64,000 nt of DNA, from the NCBI RefSeq assembly GCF_003573695.1, contig NC_039359.1, positions 138,037,939 to 138,101,938 of the forward strand, given 5' to 3'. The notes below the pieces were generated by a model, which worked only from the letters and a program-made list of their open reading frames with translations, ran no database searches and was not told the origin of the DNA. Position numbers and translations under genes: made by a program. Origin of the DNA: Papaver somniferum. Lineage: Eukaryota > Streptophyta > Magnoliopsida > Ranunculales > Papaveraceae. Each line of letters begins with the position of its first letter. Within the stretch, counting starts at the first letter, position 1. Below are positions 49,144 to 61,790 of the stretch, one piece after another.

Positions 49144-49499
49144 GTGTCTTGTCTCACGTGCCTGGTTCAAAAGAGACAAGAGTTGGCACTTCACAGGCTT
49201 TGGGGGGGGGGAGGTTTTTTATTTTCTTTTCTTTTTGATTTGTTTTCGCTGTTTTGTAATTCTTCCATCTTTTCTTATCTAATTGATATTGAAAGGATTT
49301 TACTCTGTTATATCAATAAAAGAGGGGTATTATAGACAATTCTGCCTTCTTTAAGGTATAAGTTGTGCGTACATGAATCCTTTTAGTGTATAAAGGTTAT
49401 GTAACCCTACATTCCTTTTTCATTCTCTAAGAAACTCTTTTATCACAAGTTTGCTTGTTGAGCTTGTTCTGTGAATCCCCTTCACGAATCCATATTGTT
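49144..49499 (+). other. Element B spacer between gag and second ORF
   Basis: Non-coding, with a G run at 49202-49211 and a TATA-like TATAAAGG near 49397-49404. It is collinear with 3980-4322 in A. Confidence 0.6.
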
Positions 49500-49887
49500 A
49501 TGGAGACTCCAAGCATCATGCATGACTTCTGATGGAAATGATGTTAATATGATTGTTAAGCCATCAATCATGAAGGGAAAAGACAATTCTCCTTTACACT
49601 CAAATCTGAAAAGGAAAAGGAGGAATGTGAGAAAACCAAGGGTTGTCCCTTCAAATCTTCAGATATTTTTTGGTGTTCTTGAATAATTGAAGGAATTAAG
49701 AAAAGAAGTGCAGCAAATAAAGGCTTTTGTGTTTAGGATTCTTGAAATTCAGAAGGACCTGGTTCGGCATCAGTCAAGAAGGTTTGTTGATATTAACTCC
49801 TATCTTCATGAACCTTATGTTCCAATGGCTGTTGACGACAAGGAGTTCGGGGATGATAAAAAAAAATTCAAAGGTCTTAATGTGTAG
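49500..49887 (+). pseudogene. Small second ORF of element B, broken
   Basis: Collinear with 4323-4710. After the ATG at 49500 a 4-base insertion near 49520 shifts the frame, and TAA at 49684 replaces a sense codon present in A. The rest is open to 49887. The best-preserved features are the basic patch KRKRRNVRKPR (possible nuclear signal), a heptad-like segment (LKELRKEVQQIKA) and a conserved end (SYLHEPYVPMAVDDKEF). A and B are broken at different sites, so the intact ancestral ORF can be inferred. Function unknown. Confidence 0.65.
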
Positions 49888-51229
49888 GAAACTTCTTATG
49901 AGAATTTATTCTTGTATTTTAAGAAGGATAACTAGGGTTTGGAATAACAATTATAGTGAGTACACATAGTTATTTCCAACGATTTTCATCTTGCAATGTT
50001 TTTAGGTTTAATTATTTAAATTCTAAAGTTTATTTGGAAGATGATTTCGCAGTATTAATCTTTATGGTTTTATATATTGCAACTTGTTATGAGCTATGTG
50101 TGTTTGCGTCCATGAACTATGATTGTCCCATACATGGTCAAAAGTTAAGTCTTTCATATGTCTTTATGCAAATATTAATAAAAGATTGAATGAACTTTTG
50201 ACAAACAAAAGTTAAGCCTATTATGTCATTATGCAAATATTGATGGAAGATAGGATGAACTTTTGTTCACAAATATTAAGTCTATTATATGTCTTTATGC
50301 AATTAGTGATGAAAAATAGAATGAATCTTTGAATATTCCGCAGTATTGATCTTTTCCTGATCCACATCTTTGTGTAAATACTGGGTGACTCCGTAAGTTT
50401 TCTTATGTGAGCATTTCCGATTAAATTAATGATGGGTTCTCTTGTGGTTAATTTAATTGAGTATTTTGGATACAAAATTCATGTTTCATGAGATTTGTTA
50501 ATATCCAAAGAAATCCTTTTTTACTTGTAAACTCAAGGTCGCTCTTGTTGTTCCTTTTGGAATGAAATTATATGGTGGAGAGTTCTTAATTGAACCTGTG
50601 CTTAATTCCAAAATCTTTGTGGGGAGTGCGGTTGTGGAATATTATAGGAGTTATCTTGTATCTTTATAAACTCCTTGATGAATGCATTTAGTTTCGGCTA
50701 TATGATTGCATCTAAAAAAGTTGATATGTGCTTATTTTTTGGTCATGAAGTGTCTCTATGGAAATTTCATTAGGATCCCACTAATTTTCATACCTTTGCC
50801 AATTTTTATTGACAAAAAGGGGGAGAATTAATGTGTAGTTCACACTACTACAAATACATATGGTTTACGGATCATTATGTTAGGGGGAGTGGTTTTCATG
50901 TGAGATGAAGTATTGACTAAGGGGAGTGATACATATCACCATAGTATTGTTTTCGAAGTTGTGATACAATTGAACTTTGATGTTGTGTAATAATACTATG
51001 ACACTGTATAACAATGATTGAGAGCTACTGTTTCTCATTGTTATAGCTACGGATCTTCAACAACGATGATGCTGAGTTGAACACATTTTGAATCATCGGA
51101 GTACTTGGAAGTGACGAAGATTTCGAGTAATGTTGAAGAACCAAGGAGATCAAGCATTTGGATGAGAACCTATAAAGTTTATTTATTTTGTATTCCATAT
51201 GTATTGATAGTTTTGTCACTAAAATTGAC
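49888..51229 (+). other. Element B 3' internal region, non-coding
   Basis: Collinear with A at 24338-25486. It carries GGGGGAG tracts near 50818-50825 and 50882-50889, and a degenerate one near 50920. No gene is seen. Confidence 0.7.
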
Positions 51230-51241
51230 AAAGGGGGAGAT
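51230..51241 (+). promoter_or_regulatory. Polypurine tract of element B
   Basis: AAAGGGGGAGAT directly before the 3' LTR. Confidence 0.85.
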
Positions 51242-52959
51242 TGTTAGAGCACTGCTCGGTCGAACTCGCAAGCGTTGTTATCTCAAGCTTGTTTTTCAAG
51301 TTTAGTTGCCAAAACTATAAGTCTTGATTTCTAGTCTACTTATAGATAAATCTCGGATTAGGATAGTAAGTGTAGTTGAGCTTTAGACTCCACGACGTTC
51401 ATCGAATGAAGACGAAGAACTACTCAAGGGAACTTGTGGAACTTCATCAACAAAAGGTATGTGGAGACTTGAACTTATCTATAACTCAAAATTATATATA
51501 TTTTATCTCATATTTTGAGACAAAAGTCGTATTTCTATATAGACTTCAATTATACACATTTGCTATTTCGAGCTGAGTTTAACTCACTTATCCATTTCTC
51601 TAAATATATGTTGGTAAGCTTTCGCTTGAACCAAGTTCATCTTTACTCTTGACGAAAGTCATATTGATTATTTGAATAACTTGAAAATTGCTATGATGCT
51701 AATAGTTTGTGGATAACAACTATTGTCATCCTCTAAGAAAGTTTCGATGATTGAAATGAGATGTTTAGAACAAGTAACCATGTTTGGATATAAACATAAT
51801 GTGTATTCACATTTGTGTAAAATCCAAAACCGAGAACCTAAGTATGCGTACCCGTACGCGTACTGGTTGGTTGTTGGAAGTCCAGAACCTAGGTATGCGT
51901 ACCCGTATGCGTACTGGTGGAAGTTTGGGTTCCGTGAATTTCTGCTGGAGTTTGGAAGTGTGAATTGGTATGCGTACCCGTATGCGTACTGGCATAACCA
52001 AACTCGATCCAGCTACTTAGGTATGCGTACCCGTTTGCATAGTTAAGTAGGTTACTTTCTAAAATCGGTTTGTTCATGAACTAAAACATTTATATAATAA
52101 GGAATACAATCTTTTGCGAACCGTGGCTATAATGTTCATGAATTGATTCGAGTGAATCAAAATCTATTTTTCTTCAATTGTGTCTTGTATACTTCTATGA
52201 GATCTAAGCAATTGAACAACTCTCTAACTAGTTTCATTTGAGTCATTTGAACTAGTTATGGTAAAGATGAATAAGGTTGATATGAAAGTGCTCATATGGC
52301 TAACCATTGGTTAACTATTGTTGAACCGACTAAGTGTACACGTTTAGGTACGGTTACTCAAACCTAAATTAAGGTACATTTCATTTGTGTATAACAAGCT
52401 AAGTTCGATCTAACGGTTGAAAGATAATAGCTTGAATCTAATCAGGCTTTCATCTAACGGTGAATATTGAATGTTTTGTTACCAAGGTAACTTAGATTGC
52501 AAACCCTGATTTGAAATCTATATAAAGGATAACTGTAGCAACTGGGAAACCTAATCCCCACACCTCCTGTGTGATACTAGTTGCATAAGCTAGAGTCGAT
52601 TCTCTTTTAACCTTAGAATTTTCACGAAACCCTGTAAGTTAACGACTTAAAGACTTCATTGGGATTGTGAAGCCAGACACAACTATTTTCTATGTAGTTG
52701 TGTGTTCTGATCTTGCTGTTTTCTATTGTGATTGAATACTATCTTATTTAAGATTTGCTCGAGATTTTATCTCCGATGGGCAAGATTGAAAAGTAGTCAC
52801 AAACACTTTCGTCTCATCGTTTGTGATTCCACAATATCTTGTTTCGTTAATCGATTAAGATTATTGTGAGGTGATTGATAATACTAGGTTTTTCTTCGGG
52901 AATATAAGTGTGGTTTATCAATTGGTTCATTTTCACCTTGATTTATCAAAAGACGGAAC
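51242..52959 (+). repeat. Element B 3' LTR, first part
   Basis: Starts TGTTAGAGCACTG and has TATATAAA at 52519-52526 and the GTACGCGTAC-type array at 51841-52044. It is interrupted at GGAAC by element E and continues at 61077. Confidence 0.92.
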
Positions 52960-54591
52960 TGAAAAAGAGGGGGTACAACAACCACACCCAATATTTCGCT
53001 TAGCAATCTTTTGATAAATCAAGGTGAACAGGAACCAATTGATAAACCAGACTTATATTCCCGAAGAACAACCTAGTATTATCAATCACCTCACAATAAT
53101 CCTAATCGACGCAGCGAAAAAAGATATTGTGGAATCACAAACGATGAGACGAAGTGTTTGTGATTACTTTTATATCTTTCCTATCGGAGATATCAATCTC
53201 AAGCCAATTATTACAATTGTACTCGTACGATAGAAACAGCAAGATCAGATCACACAACTACGAGAAAGTAGTATCGGTCTGGCTTCACAATCCCAATGAA
53301 GTCTTTAAGTCGTTAACCTGGTTTAGAAGAAGAAACCAAAGCTTAAAGTAGAATCGACTCTAGATTAGCACAACTAGTATCACAAAGAAGGTGTGGGGAT
53401 TAGGTTTCCTAGTTGCTAGAGTTCTCCCTTATATAGTCTTTCAAATCAGGTTTTGCAATCAATGTTAGCTTGGTAACAAAGCATTCAATGTACACCGTTA
53501 GATGAAAACCTGATTAGATTCAAGCTAATATCATTCAACTGTTAGATCGAAAACTAGCTTGTTACACACAAATGAAATGCACTTTTCTAGGTTTGTGTAA
53601 CCATACCCAAACTTGTACATTTGTTGGTTCAACAATAGTCAACCAAATGGTTAGCCATATGATCACTTTCATATCAACCATATTCTTCTCCACTATAACT
53701 AGTTCAAGTGACTCAAATAAACTAGTTAGAGAGTTGTTCAATTGCAAGGAAATCTTATGTAACTACACAAGACACAATCGAAGCAAAAACGATTTGATAT
53801 AAGTCCACAAACATTGTTTTTAGATATAACCTACTCAAGTTCGCGGACTGGGTTCGCAGACTTAAGTTCCCGGACGGAGTTCACAAACTCTAGTAAAAAT
53901 TCTCGGGACGAGAATTTCCGCCAGTTCGCGGACTTGGCTCACGCCACCATGTCGGTTCTCTTGATCAACAAAGTTCGCAAAATTTGGTTCAAGGAATAAG
54001 GACTTATACATATATGTGTTTCCACAACAATGCTTATATCCTCCAATGGTTATATAATCTAAAATACCATTTCAATCATTGAAACATTCTTAGAGGACGT
54101 TGATATTCTATAGTTGTTATTCACAAACTATTTTTCGTCAAAGTAAGCAATTTTCAAAGTGATTGAAACTTGTCATGAATTTCGTCACTAGGTAAAGATG
54201 AACTTGGCTAAAGCGAAAGCTTACCAACACATATTTCGAGAAATAGATAGGCGAGATAAACTCGGCTCGAAATAGCAAATGTATATAATCTAAGGCTATA
54301 TAGAAAAACGACTCTTTTCTCAAGATAGGAGATAAATATACTTTTGAGTGATAGATAAGTTCAAGTCTCCACATACCTTTTAGTAGATGAAGATCCACCG
54401 GTTCCTTGAGTAGTCCTTCGTCTTATATGATGATTTCCATGGAGTTCTTGAGCTCAACTACACTTTCTATCCTAGTCCGAGACCTTAGCTATAGTAGACT
54501 AGAAAGCAAGACTTATAGTTTTGATCACTAACATTGACAAACATGCTTGAGATAACAACGCATGCGAGTTCGACCGAGAAATGCTCTAACA
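52960..54591 (-). repeat. Element E 3' LTR with internal deletions (1632 bp)
   Basis: After the terminal 49 bp, about 668 bp present in the 5' LTR (58745-59412) are missing; the junction shows a shared TCT. A second loss of about 70 bp lies near 53797. The GTCCGCGAAC-type repeats are near 53840-53945. Confidence 0.85.
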
Positions 54592-57139
54592 ATCTCCCCC
54601 TTTGTCAATTTTAGTGACAAAATTATCAATACATATGGAATACAAAAAATAAATAAATTAACTTTTATAGCTCCTATTCCACATGTATAATCTTCAACAT
54701 TACTCGAAATCTTCGTCACTTCCAAGTACTCCAATGATCCCAAAGGTTGTAAGTTCAGCATCATGGTTGTTGAAAATCCGTAGCTATAACAACGAGAAAA
54801 CAAGAGTTCTCAATCATTGTTATACAGTGGCATAATATCATTACACAGCGTCAAAGTTCAATTGTATCACAACTTCCACAACAATACTATGGTGATATGT
54901 ATCACTCCCCCTTAGTCAATACTCCATCTCACATGGAAACCACTCCCCCTTACATAATGATCCTTAAACCATATGTATTTGTATTAGTGTGAACTACATA
55001 TTAATTCTCCCCCTTTTTTGTCAATAAAATTGGTAAAGTTACAAGAACGGGATCCTAAAAAAATTTCTGAAAGAGACATTTCATGACCAAAAGAAAGAAA
55101 CACATGTCATATTATTTAGATGCAATCATAAATCCGAAGCTAAATGCATTCATCAAGGAGTTTATAAAGATATAAGATAACCCCTATAATATTCCACAGC
55201 CGCACTCCCCACAAAGATTTGGCAATTAATCACAAGTTCAATTAAGAACTCCCCCCCATAAAATGTCATTCCCGAAAGAACAACAAGAGCGACCTTAATT
55301 TCGAAAGAAAAGAATGATTTCTTTGGACATAACAAATCACATATGAATATGAATTTGAATCCAAAATATTCAATTAAACTAACCACAAGAGAACCCATGA
55401 TTAATTTAATCGAAAAATGCTCAAAATAAGTGAACTTATGGAGACTTAAAAACATACAATTAAATTAATCACAAGAGAACCCATAATTAATCTAATCGAA
55501 ATACACAACCAAACTAATCACAAAAGTAATCAATTTAATTGGTCATGCTCGACATAAGAAAACTTACGGAGCAACAACTAAATAAACAAACAAGATGATT
55601 AATTTAGTTGAATATGCTCGACATAAAGTATCCGCGGAACAAAAACTAAGCTAATCATAAAAATAATCAACTTGGTCGTTAAGTGCTCAACATAAGACAC
55701 TTTACGGAGCCTCACAATAATACATAAAATATGGATCAGAAAAGATCAATACTGCGGAATACACAAGGATTCATTCTATTTTCCATCACTATTCGCATAA
55801 ATAGACATAATCGTTGCAAACAAAAGGTTTTAACCTATCTTCCATCAATAATGGACATAATAGGCTTAACTTTTGTATTTGTCAAAAGTCTATTCATTCT
55901 TTTATCAATACATGCATATCGACATACGAAAGTCTTTACTTTTGACAAGGTATGGGACAATCATAGTTCACGGACGTAAACACACATATCCCATAACAAT
56001 ATTGCAATATATAAAACCATAAAGATTAATACTGCAAAAATCATCTTCCAAACAAATTTAGAATTTAAAACAATAAATCTAAAAACATGAAGATGAAAAC
56101 GTTGGACATAGCTATGTGTAATCACAATAATGGTTATTCCAAACTCTAGTAATCCTTCTCAAAAATAAGAATAAATTCTCATAAGAAGTTTCCTATGCAT
56201 CAAGAAAAACTCGTAATGCACATATAAGATGATTTGTCCTTAGAGGGTAGAATCAATCTTTTTCGCTCGGATTTACACCAATAATAGCTACCAAAGGCGT
56301 ATAAAAAGATTTTCTTAATAAAGAAGAACATACAAAGTCATTAATGACGATGCACTACAGTTCACATAAGATGATTGTGAACATTCAAGAATCCCATAGT
56401 AATGCATACTATTCCCCGTTCTTGAACTTCCTTCTTTGTGATTCACCAACAACATTCTTGTAAAAGCTACAATGAGCTTAGAAGAGTAGTACTCCAAGAA
56501 TACAAGTGCCCAAGTCCAAGAGAAGTGGAAAAAGTGCAACGAAACAGAGCAAAACAGTCAAAAAAAATGGACAGGACAAATACCAATCTTAACTCATCCA
56601 AATTCAGAAATTCTCATCTCCATTTTGAATAGAAATCAAAGATGAAGAGAATGCAAAAAGAATGAGGTCATTCCGAGTTCAGACGAAGAAATTACGTCCA
56701 AAACAAGTTTACCGAATATCGACGTCTAAGGCAAGTATGCATACGGGTTTGCAAACGAATTTTCATGACTTGGAGCAGTTTGCAAACTGGGTATGCGAAC
56801 TTAACCCCCTGGATTTTGATTTTAAATGATGGTATGTATACTTGGTATGTGTACCATGAAGTCCAAACATCCCGAACTATTATTTTAAAACCTAAACATT
56901 TAAGAACCTTAAACACAAATCAAGTTAGGTAGAAAAGAACGATAAGAAAGGTATGTGAATTATTATAAGTTCTCTAAGCAAATAAAAGCACAAATATTGC
57001 TTTATAGACATACCTTTTTAGATGAATCCAGCTGAATTATACATCCTTACCAAACATAATCTGTGCGCCCCAATTTTCGTGCTTCCCTCACCGTATACAT
57101 AACAGGGCATTCCTTGGTGAGGATACACTTACAACACAC
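54592..57139 (-). other. Element E 3' internal region, non-coding
   Basis: The polypurine tract is at 54592-54603, with further GGGGGAG tracts at about 54906-54912, 54943-54950 and 55010-55017. Around 56720-56860 there are diverged copies of the CpG-rich LTR motif (TATGCATACGGGTTTGC, TATGCGAAC). No second ORF like those of A, B or D is recognisable. Confidence 0.65.
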
Positions 57140-58630
57140 TCAAGTTGTGTTTAGGTGAACAATGTCTTGCTCACCACAAGTGACTTTTGGATTATCATGA
57201 AAGAGATCGCTTTTAGAACCTTTCACATCCAAATCCATCTTCCCAAAGAACTCTTTAAGTTCCAACATCATGGATACTGCTTTCTCCATAGTCATGGAAC
57301 TTTCTAGGAGATCATTCCTTTTCACACTCAAAACATCATTGACTTTCTTTGGTATCCACTTTTGAGTGTGTTTAGGAACGACCGAAACCTTCTTCCCATT
57401 ACTCTCTTCAAGATTTTCCGGAAGAGAATTGGATTGACTATTCTTTTGAAAGTTAGTCTTTCTCCAATTGGGAGCATCAGGTCTTATCTTCGTCTTTACG
57501 AAGTTATCCTTTTGATAACCATTACGATTGTGAAAAGGATTCCTATGACGTTTATAGGCAAATCTAGGCTTATCACAGCATTGATTCCTTTGCCTAAAGG
57601 TTGGACAGTTACAACCTGTAACGTTAAGAGGATTAGTCTTAACGTGTGATCTTGGTTTCACAACTTCTTGTGATTCCCAAACAAGAGCATCATGAAGTTT
57701 CTCATTCCTTATACGGAAACGACATCTCCTTTCTAGGTGACCTTTATTTCCGCAATAGTGGCAAACATAAAGAATGTTCTTACCTCGATCTGTATGTGCT
57801 GACTTTGGAGGTTGATATACTTTGCTCTTTCGAACCTTAACTACCGGTGAAGGTATTTCACTTTTTCCATCAGTGGAAACCTTTTGTTGAGAAGAATCAC
57901 TAGCCTTGACAAATTTTACCTCTTTGCTAATACTTGGAGCATATATTCCCTTATATCCCAATCCTCGTGTATCACGATGATTTTTACTTGCTCCTAGCAT
58001 AGTGGTTAATTTGCTTGAACTAGTATTGAACTTTTTCAAGTTATCTTCCAACATCTTGATTTTATCAAGAGCAGTAGATAAATCAGCCTCAAGGTGTTTT
58101 TCTCGAGCGAGACAAGCACTTTCTCTGTCATCAAAACTAATTTGTTGGGAGTTAAACCTTGCTTCAGATTCTGCAAGTTTCTCTTCCAACAAAAAGTACA
58201 TTTGATAAAGATTATCACATTCAAGTGACTTCATACGTAGGTTTTCCTCAGAATCCTTGAGGATCGATTCGTTAGAACGATTCGAAAAATAAACACCTGC
58301 GTAACATCTTCTCAATTTCTTGTTTTCTCGACAGATAGGAGTCAGAAGAGGTGAGATATGAGAAGTTGTAATCTTCTTCATATTCCACGAATCCAAAAAC
58401 TTAACATACTCTAAGACTTCTTCATCAACATCTCTATCAATATATGAATCACCTTCATCAGAAAGTTCATCCGACTGTTCTTCTATGAAAGTTTCCCAAT
58501 CAACAGTTTTTACATCAAGAGAATGTTTAGATATTGACTTAGATGTCACAGTTCTCTCAGGTGAATCCAAGCTTTTAGAATCATCTGGTAATTTCTGAAC
58601 TTGTACGTTATTAGAGATAGACTCGTCCAT
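57140..58630 (-). CDS. Gag-like protein of the D/E copia subfamily, intact
   Basis: ATG at 58630 lies 51 bases past the primer site and gives 496 residues. The frame runs further upstream into the primer site but has no ATG there. The N-terminus (1-80) is acidic. A long coiled coil covers about 128-210. DTRGLGY (220-226) and a zinc knuckle C290-x2-C293-x4-H298-x4-C303 follow. The rest is basic and Asn/Lys-rich. Coiled coil, GLGY and a YCG-x-KGH knuckle occur in this order in the C-terminal half of long plant copia (SIRE-type) Gag proteins, as I know that family. The UBN2 capsid domain and first knuckle are absent. The start MDESIS resembles MDRSVS of element B, as if an internal deletion joined start and C-half. 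Confidence 0.8.
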   Translation of the reverse strand: MDESISNNVQVQKLPDDSKSLDSPERTVTSKSISKHSLDVKTVDWETFIEEQSDELSDEGDSYIDRDVDEEVLEYVKFLDSWNMKKITTSHISPLLTPICRENKKLRRCYAGVYFSNRSNESILKDSEENLRMKSLECDNLYQMYFLLEEKLAESEARFNSQQISFDDRESACLAREKHLEADLSTALDKIKMLEDNLKKFNTSSSKLTTMLGASKNHRDTRGLGYKGIYAPSISKEVKFVKASDSSQQKVSTDGKSEIPSPVVKVRKSKVYQPPKSAHTDRGKNILYVCHYCGNKGHLERRCRFRIRNEKLHDALVWESQEVVKPRSHVKTNPLNVTGCNCPTFRQRNQCCDKPRFAYKRHRNPFHNRNGYQKDNFVKTKIRPDAPNWRKTNFQKNSQSNSLPENLEESNGKKVSVVPKHTQKWIPKKVNDVLSVKRNDLLESSMTMEKAVSMMLELKEFFGKMDLDVKGSKSDLFHDNPKVTCGEQDIVHLNTT

Positions 58631-58680
58631 AATCAGATCGCTACAAACACAGACTTGTAAGGTCTTTAATGTGTTTGCCT

Positions 58681-58692
58681 GCTCTGATACCA
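58681..58692 (-). promoter_or_regulatory. Primer binding site of element E, tRNA-iMet
   Basis: Minus strand TGGTATCAGAGC, two bases inside the LTR boundary at 58695. Confidence 0.9.
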
Positions 58693-58694
58693 AT

Positions 58695-61076
58695 TGAAAA
58701 AGAGGGGGTACAACAACTACACCAAATATTTCGCTTAGAAATCTGTATGAACAAATTCCAATATACTTTCTAGAGAATCAACTAGACAGTCATACTCAAT
58801 CTAGATAAAAAGTATATCAAAGAGGTTATATCTCTATCTCTCGATTTGCTATATACTCAAGCAAATAGAAATTTGCGAGTCTTTATCAAATACTAGAGAG
58901 ATAACTTGGATGGTACCAAAGACCAATATCCAAGTGTCAATCAATTTAAATCAACAACCAAAAGGTCGGATATTCTAATTGATTGAACAACGCACAACCT
59001 GTGATATTTCAATTATATAACAAAATATAATGCAGAAAAGAAATAACACAGACACCAGAATTTTGTTAACGAGGAAACCGCAAATGCAGAAAAACCCCGG
59101 GACCTAGTCCAGTTTGAACACACACTGTATTAAGCCACTACAGACACTAGCCTACTGCAAATTAACTTCGGTCTGACCTGTAGTTGAACCCCAATCAATA
59201 TTACACTGATCCAAGGTACAGTTATGCTCCTACGTCTCTGATCCCAGCATGATGCTACATACTTGATTCCCTTAGCTGATCTCACCCACAACTAAGAGTT
59301 TCTACGACCCAAAGTCGAAGACTTTAATAAACAAATTTGTATCACACAGAAAAGTCTACAGTAATAGATAAATCCGTCTCCCACGAATATACCAACGAGT
59401 TTTGTTCCGTCTTTTGATAAATCAAGGTGAACAGGAACCAATTGATAAACCAGACTTATATTCCCGAAGAACAACCTAGTATTATCAATCACCTCGCAAT
59501 AATCCTAATCGACGCAGCGAAAAAAGATATTGTGGAATCACAAACGATGATACGAAGTGTTTGTGATTACTTTTATATATAATGCCTATCGGAGATATCA
59601 ATATCAAGACAATTATTACAATTGTACTCGTACGATAGAAATAACAAGATCAGATCACACAACTACGAGAAAGTAGTATCTGTCTGTCTTCACAATCCCA
59701 ATGAAGTCTTTAAGTCATTAACTTGGTTTAGAAGAAGAAACCAAAGGTTAAAGGAGAATCGACTCTAGCTTAGCACAACTAGTATCACACAAAAGGTGTG
59801 GGGATTAGGTTTCCCAGTTTCAAGAGTTCTCCCTTATATAGTCTTTCAAATCAGGGTTTGGAATCAATGTTAGCTTGGTAACAAAGCATTCAATATTCAC
59901 TGTTAGATGAAAACCTGATTAGATTCAAGCTAATATCTTTCAACCGTTAGATCGAAAACTAGCTTATTACACACAAATGAAATGCACGTTTCTAGGTTTG
60001 TGTAATCGTACCCAAACTTGTACATTTGTTGGTTCAACAATAGTCAACCAAATGGTTAGCCATATGATCACTTTCATATCAACCATATTCTTCTTCACCA
60101 TAACTAGTTCAAGTGACTCAAATAAACTAGTTAGAGAGTTGTTCAATTGCAAGGAAATCTTATGTAACTACACAAGACACAATCGAAGCAAAAACGATTT
60201 GATTCACTCGAATCGGTTCATGAACTATATAGCCACGGTTTGCAATTTGCATTCCTTAGTTTATATAAGAATAAGTTCACAAACATCATTTTTAGATATA
60301 ACCTACTCAAGTTCGCGGACTGGATTCGCGGGCTTAAGTTCTCGGACGGAGTTCACAAACTCCAGCAGAAATTCTCGGGACGAAAACTTCCGTCAGTTCG
60401 CAGACTGAGTTCGCGGACTTGGCTCACGCCACCATGACGGTTCTCTTGATCAACAAAGTTTGCAAACTTCGGTTCAAGGAATAAGGACTTATATATATAT
60501 GTGTTTCCACAACAATACTTATATCCTCCAATGGTTATATAATCTAAACTCTCATTTCAATCATTGAAACATTCTTAGAGGACGTTGATATTTTATAGTT
60601 GCTATTCACAAACTATTTTTCGTCAAAGTAAGCAATTTTCAAAGTGATTGAAACTTTTCATGAATTTCGTCACTAGGTAAAGATGAACTTGGCTAAAGCG
60701 AAAGCTTACCAACACATATTTCGAGAAATAGATAGGCGAGATAAACTCGGCTCGAAATAGCAAATGTATATAATCTAAGGCTATATAGAAAAACGACTCT
60801 TGTCTCAAGATAGGAGATAAATAGAATTTTGAGTGATAGATAAGTTCAAGTCTCCACATACCTTTTAGTCGATGAAGATCCACCGGTTCCTTAAGTAGTC
60901 CTTCGTCTTGTATGATGATTGCCATGGAGTTCTTGAGCTCAACTACACTTTTTATCCTAGTCCGAGACCTTAGCTATAGTATACTAGAAATCAACACATA
61001 TAGTTTTGATCACTAACATTGACAAACATGCTTGAGATAGCAACGCATGCGAGTTCGACCGAGCAATGCTCTAACA
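58695..61076 (-). repeat. Element E 5' LTR (2382 bp)
   Basis: On the minus strand it starts TGTTAGAGCATTGCTC and ends CCTCTTTTTCA. TATATAAGGGAG lies at about 59830-59841. GTCCGCGAAC-type repeats lie at about 60310-60425. Confidence 0.9.
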
Positions 61077-61790
61077 GGAACAAAAACTCGTAGGTATTTC
61101 TTTGGGAGACAGATTTATCTATTCAATAGACTTTCTGTGTGATACAGATTTGTTTATCAAGTCTTTGACTTTGGGTCGTAGCAACTCTTAGTTGTGGGTG
61201 AGATCAACTAAGGGAATCAAGTGCGCAGAATCTGGCGTGGTTCTTGAGGCGTAAGGAACGCAACTGTACCTTGATCAGTATGAGATTGATTAGGGCTCAA
61301 CTACATTCCAGTCTGAAGTTATCTTGGAGTAGGCTAGTGTCTGTAGCGGCTTAATACAGTGTGGTGTTCAAATCTGGACTAGGTCTCGGGGTTTTTCTGC
61401 ATTTGCAGTTTCCTCGTTAACAAAACTTCTGGTGTCTGTGTTATTTATTTTCCGCATTATATTTTGTTATATAATTGAAATATCACAGGTTGTGCGTTGA
61501 ATCGATCAATTGGTAAATCCAACCTCCGGTTGTTGATTGAAATTGATTGATCCTTGAACATTGGTCTTTGGTACCGTTCAAGTTATTTCTCTTGTATTCA
61601 ATCACGCTCGCAAATTCCTATTTGTTTGATTGCGAATTGAATTGAGAAATTGAGATATAACTCTTTGATATACTTTTTCTTAAGATTGAGTCTGACTATC
61701 TAGTTGATTCACTTGAAAGTATATTAGAGTTAGTCCATACAGATAGCTAAGCGAAGTATTGGGTGAGGTTGTTAGACCCCCGCTTTTTCA
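61077..61790 (+). repeat. Element B 3' LTR, second part
   Basis: Begins with the second GGAAC and completes the LTR to CCCCGCTTTTTCA at 61790. Joined to 51242-52959 less one GGAAC, it gives about 2427 bp, matching the 5' LTR (2428). Confidence 0.92.

Larger units (their letters stand above)
52960..61076 (-). mobile_element. Element E: copia-type relative inserted in B's 3' LTR, minus strand
   Basis: Ends TGAAAAAGAG and CTCTAACA on the plus strand, flanked by GGAAC (52955-52959 and 61077-61081). It has a 2382-bp 5' LTR, a primer site, one intact 496-codon gag-like ORF, a long non-coding 3' region, a polypurine tract, and a 3' LTR shortened to 1632 bp. No pol. Confidence 0.92.
30232..61790 (+). 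mobile_element. Element B: copia-type LTR retrotransposon, non-autonomous
   Basis: Ends TGTTAGAGCA and CGCTTTTTCA, flanked by GTTTA (30227-30231 and 61791-61795). The undisturbed site is visible at 62180-62195. After removing the two internal insertions D and E, the element is about 8.2 kb. Its LTRs are 2428 bp (5') and about 2427 bp (3', in two pieces). It encodes gag-like and second ORFs, both broken, and no pol. Confidence 0.92.

Noticed and set aside
49202..49211. Quadruplex-forming G run
   Set aside because: It is a single G tract without the further G runs needed for a quadruplex.
58631..58693. N-terminal extension of the E gag-like ORF into the primer site
   Set aside because: It would need a TTG start inside the primer binding site; the ATG at 58630 matches the start position in B and D.
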